Shown here: piece by piece, positions 6,716 through 14,958 of the stretch | Numbering within the stretch: the first letter of the stretch is position 1 | Layout of the letters: every line of letters begins with the position of its first letter | Assembly: GCF_020991415.1 (NCBI RefSeq) | Contig: NZ_JAJMOY010000010.1 | Location: 78,730 to 142,729, forward strand | DNA: 64,000 nucleotides | Reading direction: 5' to 3' | Source: Flavobacterium sp. ENC | Lineage (GTDB): Bacteria > Bacteroidota > Bacteroidia > Flavobacteriales > Flavobacteriaceae | The notes under the pieces: model-generated | What the model was told of the DNA's origin: nothing | Database searches by the model: none | The model's input: only the letters and a program-made list of their open reading frames with translations | Made by a program: the position numbers and the translations under genes

Positions 6716-6748
6716 AAAAAACACCACTTTTTTGAAGTGGTGTTTTTA
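6716..6748 (-). terminator. hairpin behind the intact tRNA-fMet
   Basis: The same aaacaccact/agtggtgttt stem-loop. It is unrelated in sequence to the native tRNA terminator now at 5608-5640, so it was brought by the inserted unit and replaces terminator function. Confidence 0.75.
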
Positions 6749-6753
6749 CTTAG

Positions 6754-6826
6754 TAGCGGGAACAGGACTCGAACCTGTGACCTTCGGGTTATGAGCCCGA
6801 CGAGCTGCCTACTGCTCTATCCCGCG
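6754..6826 (-). tRNA. tRNA-fMet (CAT), initiator
   Basis: The minus strand reads cgcggga...tcgggctcataacccga...acaggttcgagtcctgttcccgct plus discriminator A. The anticodon is CAT. Three consecutive G:C pairs in the anticodon stem and the C1:U72 mismatch are initiator hallmarks. CCA is not encoded. A TATCTTTG promoter box lies 12 bp upstream. A second gene with the same sequence is at 31939-32011. This copy is the attachment point of the nuclease array. Confidence 0.95.
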
Positions 6827-6838
6827 ATGTTTCGGGTG

Positions 6839-6846
6839 CAAAGATA
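6839..6846 (-). promoter_or_regulatory. -7 promoter box of tRNA-fMet
   Basis: TATCTTTG on the minus strand fits TAnnTTTG and is conserved at the other tRNA-fMet (gtttcgggtgcaaagatacg in both). Confidence 0.65.
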
Positions 6847-6974
6847 CGCAGTAAATATAGTTTTGCAAAGGAATTACTGATTTTTTTTATTTAAGACCTT
6901 AAATTTTGTAAGTTATTAGCCTGTAATTGTTTATGACGATTGATAGACGTGAAGTTGCATCATAAACCACAGTT

Positions 6975-7499
6975 TTAGAATTTATATTCCAGTAATTCAA
7001 CATACGGATCGTCTTTTAGTCCCAGCAAAAGACCAAAAGCAGGCTCGGTTTTGTAACCCTTTTGCTTGAGTCGGATAATTTCAAGCCTGAATTTCTCACC
7101 TTTTAATTGTAAAATCTTGTATTCGATGATCATGTGTCGGTATCCGTTCTGATTTTTAACGGGAATATTTTGCCCGAAGATTTCAATTTCAAAAGCTGCT
7201 TTTTTGAAGTTTGCGATGACCGATTCCTGATTAATAATGATGGTTTCCCGGATTGTAAATTCAGTTTCATTTCCAAAAATTGCGGTTAGCTTTTCGATAA
7301 AATCAGCCTTGTCTTTCCAGTAACAAATGATATCGAGGTCACTGTTTTCGATAGCAATGTTTATCGGAATCGTACCGACTAAAACCGGGTCAAATTCGGC
7401 AAGCTGAGACAAAATCTGATTTTGTGTTAAGACTTCGTAGGCACGGATTTGTTTTGGATTTCCGGTTTTTAAATATTCAATCTTGCTGAAATCGATCAT
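6975..7499 (-). CDS. DUF4269 protein, nucleotidyltransferase-like
   Basis: 174 residues. The pattern VGTIPINIAIENSDLDIICY (41-60) is a nucleotidyltransferase-like G-T...SDLDI signature, as in the DUF4269 family, whose members are about this length. A GYRHMIIEYKIL segment and a GLLLGLKDDPYVELL end also fit the family. The natural substrate is not known. It lies 50 nt downstream of a small hypothetical gene on the same strand. No export signal is seen. Confidence 0.75.
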   Translation of the reverse strand: MIDFSKIEYLKTGNPKQIRAYEVLTQNQILSQLAEFDPVLVGTIPINIAIENSDLDIICYWKDKADFIEKLTAIFGNETEFTIRETIIINQESVIANFKKAAFEIEIFGQNIPVKNQNGYRHMIIEYKILQLKGEKFRLEIIRLKQKGYKTEPAFGLLLGLKDDPYVELLEYKF

Positions 7500-7549
7500 T
7501 TATATAATTATTTGGAATTAATGGATTACAATTTAATTATGATAAACTT

Positions 7550-7843
7550 TTAATCTCCAAAGGCAATAATGCCACTTTTTTTGTTTTCTGAAATGTCAAT
7601 TATTTGAAATAGTTGAATGATGTCTGTATCTTTATGTGTTTGTAATTTTGTACCGTTTAGACGCATTTGTAATATTGTTTCGATATCCCATCTAAAGTCT
7701 GAGTGATATTCATAACGTTTATCAATAACTCCCTTGTTTTGTAAATTACGAAAAGTTCTATCGTTCAGTTGCCCAATAAATTCAAGTCCTGTTGGAGAAT
7801 CCGGAGTAATTTGTTCGTCTTTTATAAGATAGAAATCTAACAT
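7550..7843 (-). CDS. hypothetical protein
   Basis: 97 residues, soluble, starting MLDFYLIKDEQITPDSP and ending SGIIAFGD. No family recognised. It lies 14 nt downstream of the glycosyltransferase gene on the same strand and upstream of the DUF4269 gene, so all three could be co-transcribed. The short, charged sequence and compact organisation support a real gene, but no function can be given. Confidence 0.6.
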   Translation of the reverse strand: MLDFYLIKDEQITPDSPTGLEFIGQLNDRTFRNLQNKGVIDKRYEYHSDFRWDIETILQMRLNGTKLQTHKDTDIIQLFQIIDISENKKSGIIAFGD

Positions 7844-7857
7844 AATTCATGTTTTAT

Positions 7858-9387
7858 TTATTCTTTGCTATAGTCTTTTTCGTCCCTGATTTCCTTTTCC
7901 AGCCTTTTGTTGATGTTGACTGTAGCATCCGTAAAAACGAAAATAGTCGTTTTGTACTCGCGGGCATACGGATTGGTTATTTCGCCTGCAATCCGCGACG
8001 TTTTAAAATACGGACTGGTTTCTTTGAGCTCAGTGTTCCCTTCTTCGTATTCCTTGACCCTGATGAGGTTTTTGTATGGTATGCTTAGATCAAACCAATT
8101 AACATAATCGGCATTAAAAGAAACCGCTTTGATTCCTTTTGTGGTGTAATAATTAATTGCTCCGGCTTGTCCGTAATTGTCGCAAAGCACAATCGTTTTA
8201 TCTTGGTTGGGCAAGGCTGAATAGGCGGAATCGGTTTTGCGGGCCAGTTCTTTCCAGCCCAGCATATCGGCGAAATCCTGCGGCAGGGCATGATCTTTCC
8301 CGTCTTCCCAGCGTAACATGCCCAGTTCTTTATATTTTTCCGGATGCTCTACGATATATTCGGGACTCTTATTAGGAAAAGCCAAATGGTAAATCGGAAT
8401 AAAAAACAACAGAGGAATCAGTATAAAAACAGGCTGTAAATACCGTTTCCACCCGGATTTTAAAATATCGGAAAGGAAAACGGATCCGAAAGCAATATAA
8501 ACGGGATACAAACCAATAGCATAATAGGCTTTTGCTTTGAAATATAAAAAGACCAGTAATGTAAAAACGATAGTGGCAAAGAAGAACTTATATTTTGAGA
8601 AAGGTTTATAAAATAACAATGCATATAAAGCCGCCAAAATAACCGGAACAGCACCGATAAAAAACAACAGCTGTTCTTTCAGAAATCCAATGCGATCCAC
8701 ATTAACGAGTTGTGTTTCTGCTAATTCTTTCATGTGATGCACAATCGGAAACTGATTTTTGTATTGCCATAAAAGGTTCGGAAGAATTAATAGCAGTCCA
8801 AGAACCAAGGCAAAGTATACTTTTTTTTCTGCCAGAATTTTTCTTTGCGAAGAAAGCAAAAGGGCAGGCAGGAGTCCGATAAGAAGGAACAAAATGTTGT
8901 ATTTGTTCAGGAAACCAAAAGCGAACACAACGGCACCGATATAAAACCATTTTTTATCTTCGGTTTTGATGTAGAGAACAACTACGTAATAAAAGGCGGT
9001 CCAGCACAATACATCCATTGAATTGGGCTGATACAGCATATTGATCCGAAGCAGCGATGACAACAAAATGCAGGTAGCGCCCAGAATTAAGGCATATAAA
9101 TTCCCTTTTAAAGTTTCTATGGTTTTCCAGACGATAACCAGTGTTAGAACACCAAACAGGGCAGGGAAGAACTTTACCCAGAATACAGAATTCCCAAGTA
9201 AAAATATCAGATAAGAAATCCACGAGGTTACCGGCGGAACCGACAAATAGCCCCATGCCAGGTGATGCGCCTGATCGAGATGCAGGTATTCATCACGCTG
9301 TAAATCGTATTCCGGACTTAGCAGAACGTATTGCAAAACAAATTTCAGGATAATAAACCCAATTAAAAGTATCGTTTTTCTGGTCAT
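7858..9387 (-). CDS. glycosyltransferase family 39-like integral membrane protein
   Basis: 509 residues with about ten hydrophobic segments in the first 330 residues and a soluble C-terminal domain. The first loop carries RDEYLHLDQAHHLAWGY (31-47), the acidic motif typical of ArnT/PMT-type (GT39/GT83) enzymes, which transfer a sugar from a polyprenyl-phosphate donor on the outer face of the inner membrane. VPPVTSWISYL follows as in this family. The acceptor cannot be told. It is probably the first gene of a three-gene transcription unit with the two downstream hypothetical genes. Confidence 0.8.
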   Translation of the reverse strand: MTRKTILLIGFIILKFVLQYVLLSPEYDLQRDEYLHLDQAHHLAWGYLSVPPVTSWISYLIFLLGNSVFWVKFFPALFGVLTLVIVWKTIETLKGNLYALILGATCILLSSLLRINMLYQPNSMDVLCWTAFYYVVVLYIKTEDKKWFYIGAVVFAFGFLNKYNILFLLIGLLPALLLSSQRKILAEKKVYFALVLGLLLILPNLLWQYKNQFPIVHHMKELAETQLVNVDRIGFLKEQLLFFIGAVPVILAALYALLFYKPFSKYKFFFATIVFTLLVFLYFKAKAYYAIGLYPVYIAFGSVFLSDILKSGWKRYLQPVFILIPLLFFIPIYHLAFPNKSPEYIVEHPEKYKELGMLRWEDGKDHALPQDFADMLGWKELARKTDSAYSALPNQDKTIVLCDNYGQAGAINYYTTKGIKAVSFNADYVNWFDLSIPYKNLIRVKEYEEGNTELKETSPYFKTSRIAGEITNPYAREYKTTIFVFTDATVNINKRLEKEIRDEKDYSKE

Positions 9388-9474
9388 GGAAGTTTGGTTT
9401 CTCAGGTTGGTTATTTTGCTTTTTCAGGCTAAATATTCTATCTCACTAATTTAAGACATTTGGTTTATATATAA

Positions 9475-10203
9475 TTAGTATACTTTTTCTAATAGCATCT
9501 TTCTGGTACCCATGTCAATTTCCTGTCTCAAAAACTGATTCGTTTCAGAATCAATATAATAGGTGTTTATGACTTTGTTTTGGGAAATCCCGTCTGTCAC
9601 CGTAACAATCCAAACCGATTTATTGTCGTAGATTCCTTTTTTAGTGTTGGTTATAGTAGCTTTGAGAATTCCGGCTTTCGTTATCGGATTATAATCAAAA
9701 ATAGTGATTTCTGTTTTATAATTTTCCTTTAGCGGAAACCAGCGGATTAATTGCGGATAAAGGTTACTGTCAAAAAAGTCACCATCTGTTTTTTCATTGA
9801 TGTCTGTTTTTTTATTCCCGGTTTTATCCAGGTAATAACCGGTCGTTTGTTTTCCGAAATTAAGGGTGATGTCTCTTTGCGTATTAACAGAAGTGTGTTT
9901 TACCGGTTGTAGTTTAGGAAGTTCCGCAATAGTTTCATCGACCCAGTCCGGTTTGTCTTTCATTTTTACGGTAGTGGTGACTTTCAGCGTATTTTTTGTT
10001 TTGGTGACTTTAGTAAATACTTTTCCGATTTCCATTTTTACGGTATCACGAAGGGCAAACCAATTCATTTGATACTCTTCATTTTTAATCCGGGACTCCA
10101 GTATTTCATTGTGCTTAGGAGATTGTGGTTTTTCCTGTGCCTTTAGAGTCAGGCATATGAAAGAGAAAGCAGCAATGAGAAGCAATGACTTTTTAGATTT
10201 CAT
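9475..10203 (-). CDS. exported protein, DUF3108-like
   Basis: 242 residues with a signal peptide (MKSKKSLLLIAAFSFICLTL, then KAQ) and a beta-rich body. Segments such as GDFFDSNLYPQLIRWFPLKE, TYYIDSETNQFLRQEIDMG and an ITVFDY-like strand recall periplasmic DUF3108-type proteins. I see no catalytic motif. It is a single gene whose 5' side faces the divergent GH130 gene across about 340 bp. Confidence 0.6.
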   Translation of the reverse strand: MKSKKSLLLIAAFSFICLTLKAQEKPQSPKHNEILESRIKNEEYQMNWFALRDTVKMEIGKVFTKVTKTKNTLKVTTTVKMKDKPDWVDETIAELPKLQPVKHTSVNTQRDITLNFGKQTTGYYLDKTGNKKTDINEKTDGDFFDSNLYPQLIRWFPLKENYKTEITIFDYNPITKAGILKATITNTKKGIYDNKSVWIVTVTDGISQNKVINTYYIDSETNQFLRQEIDMGTRKMLLEKVY

Positions 10204-10544
10204 AAGATATAGTTTTGGTTCATAAAAGTTAGTATGCAGAAATTAATAAAAGTTACATTTTACTAATTTTTTGAAATCAAATGACATCTTTTTGTATTTT
10301 AGTCTGTTAACAAAAGCGATGCATTAAATTGTCTTTTGTACTGTAAATAAAAAGAAGTAATACAATTGCAATAAAATCAATACTATCCGGGTAGTTTTCG
10401 AGTTTTACATAAAGGCCAGAAATAATTTTTAATAAAAAATTAAGCTTTTTCTTTAACAAAATTGTTAACTTGTTATAGCAATAGAAATGAAATCCTTGTT
10501 TTAAATAATTGCAATTATCTATTATTAAAAATAAAAAACAAATT
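10204..10544. other. divergent intergenic region
   Basis: About 340 bp of very A+T-rich sequence between the divergent DUF3108-like and GH130 genes. It must hold both promoters, but no unambiguous TTG-N19-TAnnTTTG pair stands out and I see no repeat or RNA gene. Confidence 0.4.
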
Positions 10545-12011
10545 ATGCGAGTATCAGTAATACGAAAAAATATAAAATTTACACCAGATTCCAGAAGAGT
10601 AGTTGCCCGTTATTTTATGAACGGTAACGAGCGGACCAAACAAATGGTGATTCGTATCATGTTGCTCGACGATAAACAAGTATTGCAGACTTTAGAGCAG
10701 ACACTTCGTGAGTTTGCCAGGCGCCACCGAAATATTTCAGCTGTTTTTTTTAAACATTGCGAAAAGATCAGGCCTGTAATCGAGGACATGCAAATCGATT
10801 ATGATGGCATATCCCTTAATCGAAAAATGCTTATAGGATCTTTTTGTACCATGGAATACGCCATCGAATCAGCGGCTATTTTTAATCCTTCGATTGTAGA
10901 AGATTTTGATCAGACAGGCCTGGGAGCCGGAGAAAAAAGGGTAGTCATTTCTTTTAGGGCTACGGGAGAAGGTCATATTTCGTCTATCGTTTTCAGAAGA
11001 GGAATCCTGGATAAGGATAACAATCTGACCATAATGAAAATTGGAAATCAGATTGACAAGGCTGAGGTTGAACATAAAACTTTATTCAACAAAGAACGAT
11101 TTTTAACCAAGCTGGCAGAGATGCATACGGAGGACAAATACATAACTCAGATTATGCAGGATTTGCCGGATGAATTCGAGTTTGCCATTCTCAAGAATAG
11201 CCTGAATACCTCTTTAGGCGATCCGCTGATTCGCGAGGAAAGAAAAATGGCGCTGCAGGAAATACTCTGGCTGGCCAATTCTTTTTATGATTTGCAATTT
11301 ACACACGATTCAGACATTACCGAACGTGTTATATTTCCAATATCCGAATCCGAAAGCCGTGGTATAGAAGATGCCCGTTTTGTACGCTTTGTAGACGATG
11401 ACGATTCCGTTCGTATTATGGCAACCTACACCGCTTATAACGGACACACCATACTGCCTAAACTGATTTCTACCGAAGATTTTTACAGTTTCAGGGTAAT
11501 GCCACTGCATGGAGCCGGTGCCCAGAATAAAAACCTGGCCCTTTTTCCAAGAAAAATAAAAGGCAAATACGCCATGCTTGCCCGAATCGATGGTGTAAAC
11601 AATTACATTATGTATTCGGACAGGGCTACACAATGGAATGATCCTATTCTTCTTCAGGAACCCCGGTTTTCATGGGAACTGACACAAATAGGAAATTGCG
11701 GCTCACCACTCTGGACACCGGAAGGCTGGCTTGTGATTACCCACGGTGTTGGTACCATGCGACGTTATTGTATAGGGGCTTCTCTGTTTGATCTTGATGA
11801 TCCGTCTAAAGAAATAGGAAGACTTTCCGAACCTTTACTTTCACCTTTAGAGGATGAACGTGAAGGGTATGTACCTAATGTGGTCTATTCCTGTGGTGCT
11901 ATTATTCACAACAACAGCCTTATATTACCCTACGCCGTATCCGATTATTCGTCTACTTACGCAACGGTTGATATGGCTGAATTACTGGAGGCACTGAAGA
12001 AAAGTAAATAA
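10545..12011 (+). CDS. glycoside hydrolase family 130 protein (glycoside phosphorylase-like)
   Basis: 488 residues from the ATG at 10545; an in-frame TTG 12 codons upstream is not preferred. The C-terminal half has the five-bladed propeller features of GH130: RGIEDARFVRF, AMLARIDGVNNYIMYSD, GNCGSPLWTPEGWLVITHGV and REGYVPNVVYSCGAI, with a final SDYSSTYATVDMAELL. GH130 enzymes are mostly beta-mannoside phosphorylases. The long N-terminal 200 residues, with a KMLIGSFCTMEYAIE segment, fit the larger subgroup seen in Bacteroidota. No signal peptide, so it acts in the cytoplasm. No glycosyltransferase or transporter partner is adjacent. Substrate uncertain. Confidence 0.8.
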   Translation: MRVSVIRKNIKFTPDSRRVVARYFMNGNERTKQMVIRIMLLDDKQVLQTLEQTLREFARRHRNISAVFFKHCEKIRPVIEDMQIDYDGISLNRKMLIGSFCTMEYAIESAAIFNPSIVEDFDQTGLGAGEKRVVISFRATGEGHISSIVFRRGILDKDNNLTIMKIGNQIDKAEVEHKTLFNKERFLTKLAEMHTEDKYITQIMQDLPDEFEFAILKNSLNTSLGDPLIREERKMALQEILWLANSFYDLQFTHDSDITERVIFPISESESRGIEDARFVRFVDDDDSVRIMATYTAYNGHTILPKLISTEDFYSFRVMPLHGAGAQNKNLALFPRKIKGKYAMLARIDGVNNYIMYSDRATQWNDPILLQEPRFSWELTQIGNCGSPLWTPEGWLVITHGVGTMRRYCIGASLFDLDDPSKEIGRLSEPLLSPLEDEREGYVPNVVYSCGAIIHNNSLILPYAVSDYSSTYATVDMAELLEALKKSK

Positions 12012-12053
12012 GAAAGTTGATTGTTCAGACTTTAAAACTTAAATGATCTGCAT

Positions 12054-12084
12054 AAAAAAAGCTTCAGAGAAACCTGAAGCTTTT
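12054..12084. terminator. bidirectional terminator
   Basis: gcttcag/ctgaagc stem flanked by A and T runs, placed between the convergent GH130 and Ppx-like genes. Confidence 0.75.
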
Positions 12085-12111
12085 GCTTTTTAAAAAGAAT
12101 AAGAATATACC

Positions 12112-13206
12112 TTAAAACTTAGTGTTGACTTTTTTAGAACGGTCTGCAATGTAAGAGATAAGCCAGATGGTTTGTCCTTCTTTTACAAAGTAGATTTTCT
12201 TTGTGTTTAAATTTGGAATGCTCTCCAGACAGCTCAATAATATGTTATTGGCTGAAATAAGATATTGCTGGTCATAAGTACTCAAAACCCTTGCTGCTTC
12301 TTTATTGGTTTTAGCCAGGTTCGTAAATTTGACAAAATTATTTTTCAATATTGCATCGTAATTGATCACGTCTTCAAGGCTTAAAGAAATATAATGATCT
12401 TTTACATTTTCATTATAGTATAACGTTGCAAAAGCCCATACAGCTCCACCTGACAAATACATTTTCTCTTTTTTTAATAAAAGAGGATTGGCATCCAGCA
12501 TTTCTTTGATCTTCTTACGAAGTACCGGATTAAAATCAAACGATTTTTCCTGATAGGTTGACATATCATTTGCCTGGTTTGGATTGGCCACTGTTTTTTT
12601 CACAGCATCGGTAAGGGTCATGGTACCGAAATCAAGTTCCAAAGGTATAAATTCCAATTTGTCATCCTCAAGTTCATCAATGTAACCGCCTTTAGTAGTT
12701 TGGGCACCAATATCCAGCAGGAAAGCATTAGCATAATCAACCGGTGGTATAGCACCTTTAACCAGTGTTTTAGGCTCTTCGTTAACATTCAGGACATCTA
12801 CGTCTTTGTTGGTAAGGGTTGTGATTTTATTTTTTAGCGCGTCAATGTTGCGGGCAGCAGAAAAAACAGGAGCGGCAACGATAAAGATATTGGCTTCCGG
12901 AACTTTAAATTCTGTTCTTATTTTGTTGATCTGCTCCACAATTATCGCAGTAATTTTGTTGACATCCTCCTGAGGAAACTCGCCCTGAGCAGTCACGTGG
13001 TCAGCAAGGCTAATTCTTTCATTTGAGAAATAAAGAATCTTATAATCAGCTTTTCTGATGTTGCTTACATCCAGAACCGAAGTTTTTATGGCTCTTCGCC
13101 CGATTTCAATTCCGGCGTAAAGATTTTTTTGAGAAAATGAACTAATGGAAAAAAATAAACTTAAAAGAATAAAAAGCAGAATTTGGGGTTTGTTTTTCTT
13201 AAACAT
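12112..13206 (-). CDS. exported Ppx/GppA-like (ASKHA-fold) protein
   Basis: 364 residues. An N-terminal signal peptide (hydrophobic 8-23, ending SSFSQ) is followed directly by phosphate-loop-like IEIGRRAIKTSVLDV (33-47), a NVNEEPKTLVKGAI segment (140-153) that matches the catalytic-Glu region of exopolyphosphatases, and a second phosphate-loop DIGAQTTKGG (165-174). ELDFGTMTLTDAV (190-202) and the adenosine-type motif LSGGA (251-255) complete the actin-like fold. Canonical Ppx has DIGGGSTE; here Gly and Ser positions are altered. Such proteins are normally cytoplasmic. The signal peptide would place this one in the periplasm, where no ATP is expected, though polyphosphate or (p)ppGpp-like ligands cannot be excluded. 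Family assignment fairly sure, activity not. Confidence 0.7.
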   Translation of the reverse strand: MFKKNKPQILLFILLSLFFSISSFSQKNLYAGIEIGRRAIKTSVLDVSNIRKADYKILYFSNERISLADHVTAQGEFPQEDVNKITAIIVEQINKIRTEFKVPEANIFIVAAPVFSAARNIDALKNKITTLTNKDVDVLNVNEEPKTLVKGAIPPVDYANAFLLDIGAQTTKGGYIDELEDDKLEFIPLELDFGTMTLTDAVKKTVANPNQANDMSTYQEKSFDFNPVLRKKIKEMLDANPLLLKKEKMYLSGGAVWAFATLYYNENVKDHYISLSLEDVINYDAILKNNFVKFTNLAKTNKEAARVLSTYDQQYLISANNILLSCLESIPNLNTKKIYFVKEGQTIWLISYIADRSKKVNTKF

Positions 13207-13738
13207 TGGATTTAATTATGATTATACTATAATTTATTTTTAATAAAGATTTTAAGCTAATGATGTGAAAGGCATAATTTTGAATTAAAAATAGTGGCTT
13301 TCGATACGAGATTGCAAATTTATAAAAACATTTACGAACATAACCGCAGTTATTGTAAAATATAATATTTAATTATTCGAGTAGCTTTTTCGGAATTAGA
13401 TATGCAGGAATTAGCTCACTTTCTTTTGCTGTAAAGATTTAATTCCACCTTTTTATTGTGTGAAAGTTAAAATAAAATTAAGTTTAATATACTTTTTGAA
13501 AACTGTTAAGTGTTACTAAATCAGGTATTTGTACTTGTTTTGGTGGTTTGTGAAATACTTATCTTTATACTGTTTCATCCTGACTACCTATAATTTTACG
13601 GTTTTTCTATATACCTGAAATTTATTTTTATTTGCCCATACTACTTTGCCGGGCTTCTTTCGGCAGTAAAAATTGATTGACTGACCAAGCAGGCCAAACG
13701 AATAGCTATCGAAAATAAAAACTTTAAATTTTAAGAAC
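13207..13738. other. 532-bp intergenic region
   Basis: A+T-rich spacer between divergent genes. It includes CTACTTTG about 80 bp before the next start (one base short of a perfect TAnnTTTG). No gene, hairpin terminator or repeat is seen. Confidence 0.4.
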
Positions 13739-14461
13739 ATGAAAAAAAATATCCTTTTAGCCTTATTCATACTTATATCCCTAAACCTGACATTGGCACA
13801 ATCCGGGGCAATTGATACCACCCATACCTTTCAGACAAATAAGCTGGCCCTCAATCTGGATGGTGCAAGACATGCTTACCATCCCAACAATGAGGGATTA
13901 TTATACAACTTAAATGGGGGCATCACCAAGGAAGAAGCTGCTCAGAATAAATTTAAAAAGAGCAGAGGCTATGGAATAGCCAAAAAACGCATTGGACAAA
14001 CCAATATGTACCAGGGTTACATTCAGCCTGACGGATACTATGTGTCTCAAACGACCCCTTACAACAGAAACCAGCCCGATAGCAGCTATACAAAATATGC
14101 AGATGCAGAGACCATACCGTATATTACCTTAAGCCCGGCCTGGAGAGCAAGGGGGATAAAAAATTGTGATATTGCATTTGTTATTAATCTGGATAACGGG
14201 AAAAAAAGTGCCGCCATCTTTGCTGATTACAGGGGTAATGATAAAGAATTGGAAATTTCGCTTGCACTGGCTCAAGCACTTGAAATTCCTGTAGCCACAA
14301 GGCAAAGCAGTTCTTATGATAGTACAAAAACAGTTACCCGTTACATTGGCATAGCAAGTAAAAGGCTTAAAGTATATTACTTTATTCACAGCGGGGACGG
14401 CAATGGGAAAACCCCAGAAGAAATTAAAGAAAAAGCGCGAAAATTAATGGGAAAACCATAA
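13739..14461 (+). CDS. exported GH75 (chitosanase)-like protein
   Basis: 240 residues with signal peptide (MKKNILLALFILISLNLTLA, residues 1-20). The body contains HPNNEGLLYNLNGG, QPDGYYVSQTT, DAETIPYITLSP (122-133), GIKNCDIAFVIN and a LEISLALAQALEIP helix (171-184). The order of a DAxTIPYIxL strand, a gDiA strand, then a xxSIALAqALgI helix is that of fungal-type chitosanases (GH75), whose catalytic residues include an Asp in the first motif. It is therefore a candidate secreted glycan hydrolase. The similarity is recalled from pattern and moderately sure. It stands alone, followed by tRNA-Glu on the opposite strand. Confidence 0.5.
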   Translation: MKKNILLALFILISLNLTLAQSGAIDTTHTFQTNKLALNLDGARHAYHPNNEGLLYNLNGGITKEEAAQNKFKKSRGYGIAKKRIGQTNMYQGYIQPDGYYVSQTTPYNRNQPDSSYTKYADAETIPYITLSPAWRARGIKNCDIAFVINLDNGKKSAAIFADYRGNDKELEISLALAQALEIPVATRQSSSYDSTKTVTRYIGIASKRLKVYYFIHSGDGNGKTPEEIKEKARKLMGKP

Positions 14462-14534
14462 CCTGTAAAACATTGCTGCTGGTTTTAGTATATCGCTCGT
14501 GAACCCAAAGTTGTTCCAAAGTAGTGCTGCAAAA

Positions 14535-14564
14535 CAAAAAAGCTCCAGATTTCTCTGAAGCTTT
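14535..14564 (-). terminator. terminator of tRNA-Glu
   Basis: The same agcttcag/ctggagct hairpin that follows the tRNA-fMet genes, with a T run on the minus strand. Confidence 0.7.
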
Positions 14565-14571
14565 GTCTTAG

Positions 14572-14643
14572 TAGCCCGTAGCGGAATCGAACCGCTCTTA
14601 CATGGATGAAAACCATGCGTCCTAACCGATAGACGAACGGGCC
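14572..14643 (-). tRNA. tRNA-Glu (TTC)
   Basis: The minus strand folds as ggcccgt (acceptor), anticodon arm catgg-ttttcat-ccatg with anticodon TTC, T-arm agcggttcgattccgct and acceptor acgggct plus A. All stems pair, with a G:U at position 1:72. CCA is not encoded. It is followed by the shared tRNA terminator. Confidence 0.95.
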
Positions 14644-14958
14644 TGTTTTTCTAATGCGGGTGCAAAAATGCAACTATTTTTAAAATACACAAAAAAAATC
14701 TTTTACTTTTTTTTAGTTATTTTGGAAAAGCTTCGGAAGTGTCTGCAGGTTAGCGATTTGGTTTACTAGAAAATGTAAATCGGATAAAGTCCCGCTCTCA
14801 GGAGAGTTCTTTTTGGGCGAATGTCTCCTGATTATTTTAAGATAGTAACGATAAAAAAACTTTTAATTTCACTTTTCTTTTTCGTGTATATTGAAAAGTT
14901 AAGTGTTATGTTTGTTGAAAGTTCAGCGAGAATTAAAGTTAAAAATTAGAGATATATA
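14644..14958. other. intergenic region behind tRNA-Glu
   Basis: 315 bp with no gene. It contains gtcccgctctcaggagagtt and atgtctcctgatt, a weak inverted repeat resembling the spacers near the other tRNA-linked sites. No clear promoter for the acyltransferase gene is seen. Confidence 0.35.

Larger units (their letters stand above)
5641..6748 (-). repeat. three tandem 369-bp units inserted behind tRNA-fMet
   Basis: Corresponding points recur at exactly 369-bp steps: tRNA discriminator position at 5647, 6016, 6385 and then the intact tRNA at 6754; nuclease stops at 5702, 6071, 6440. Read on the minus strand, each unit is hairpin terminator, GIY-YIG nuclease gene, then a tRNA-fMet 3' fragment. 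The units are practically identical. The only difference I see is one base in the tRNA fragment (gcccgagg in the outermost unit, gcgcgagg in the other two). All junctions share about 37 bp (T-arm, acceptor 3' strand and ctaagtaaaaa). This is the layout of an element that inserts in a tRNA 3' end and restores it, then amplifies in tandem. Confidence 0.9.

Noticed and set aside
5641..6748. CRISPR array
   Set aside because: The repeated unit is 369 bp and includes a gene; no short repeats with unique spacers.
8157..9353. Frames opposite and within the GT39-type gene
   Set aside because: Lie entirely inside the clear membrane-protein gene in other frames, with no support.
10509..10544. Earlier TTG start for the GH130 gene
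   Set aside because: Low-quality rare start in an A+T-rich leader; ATG 10545 gives the usual N-terminus.
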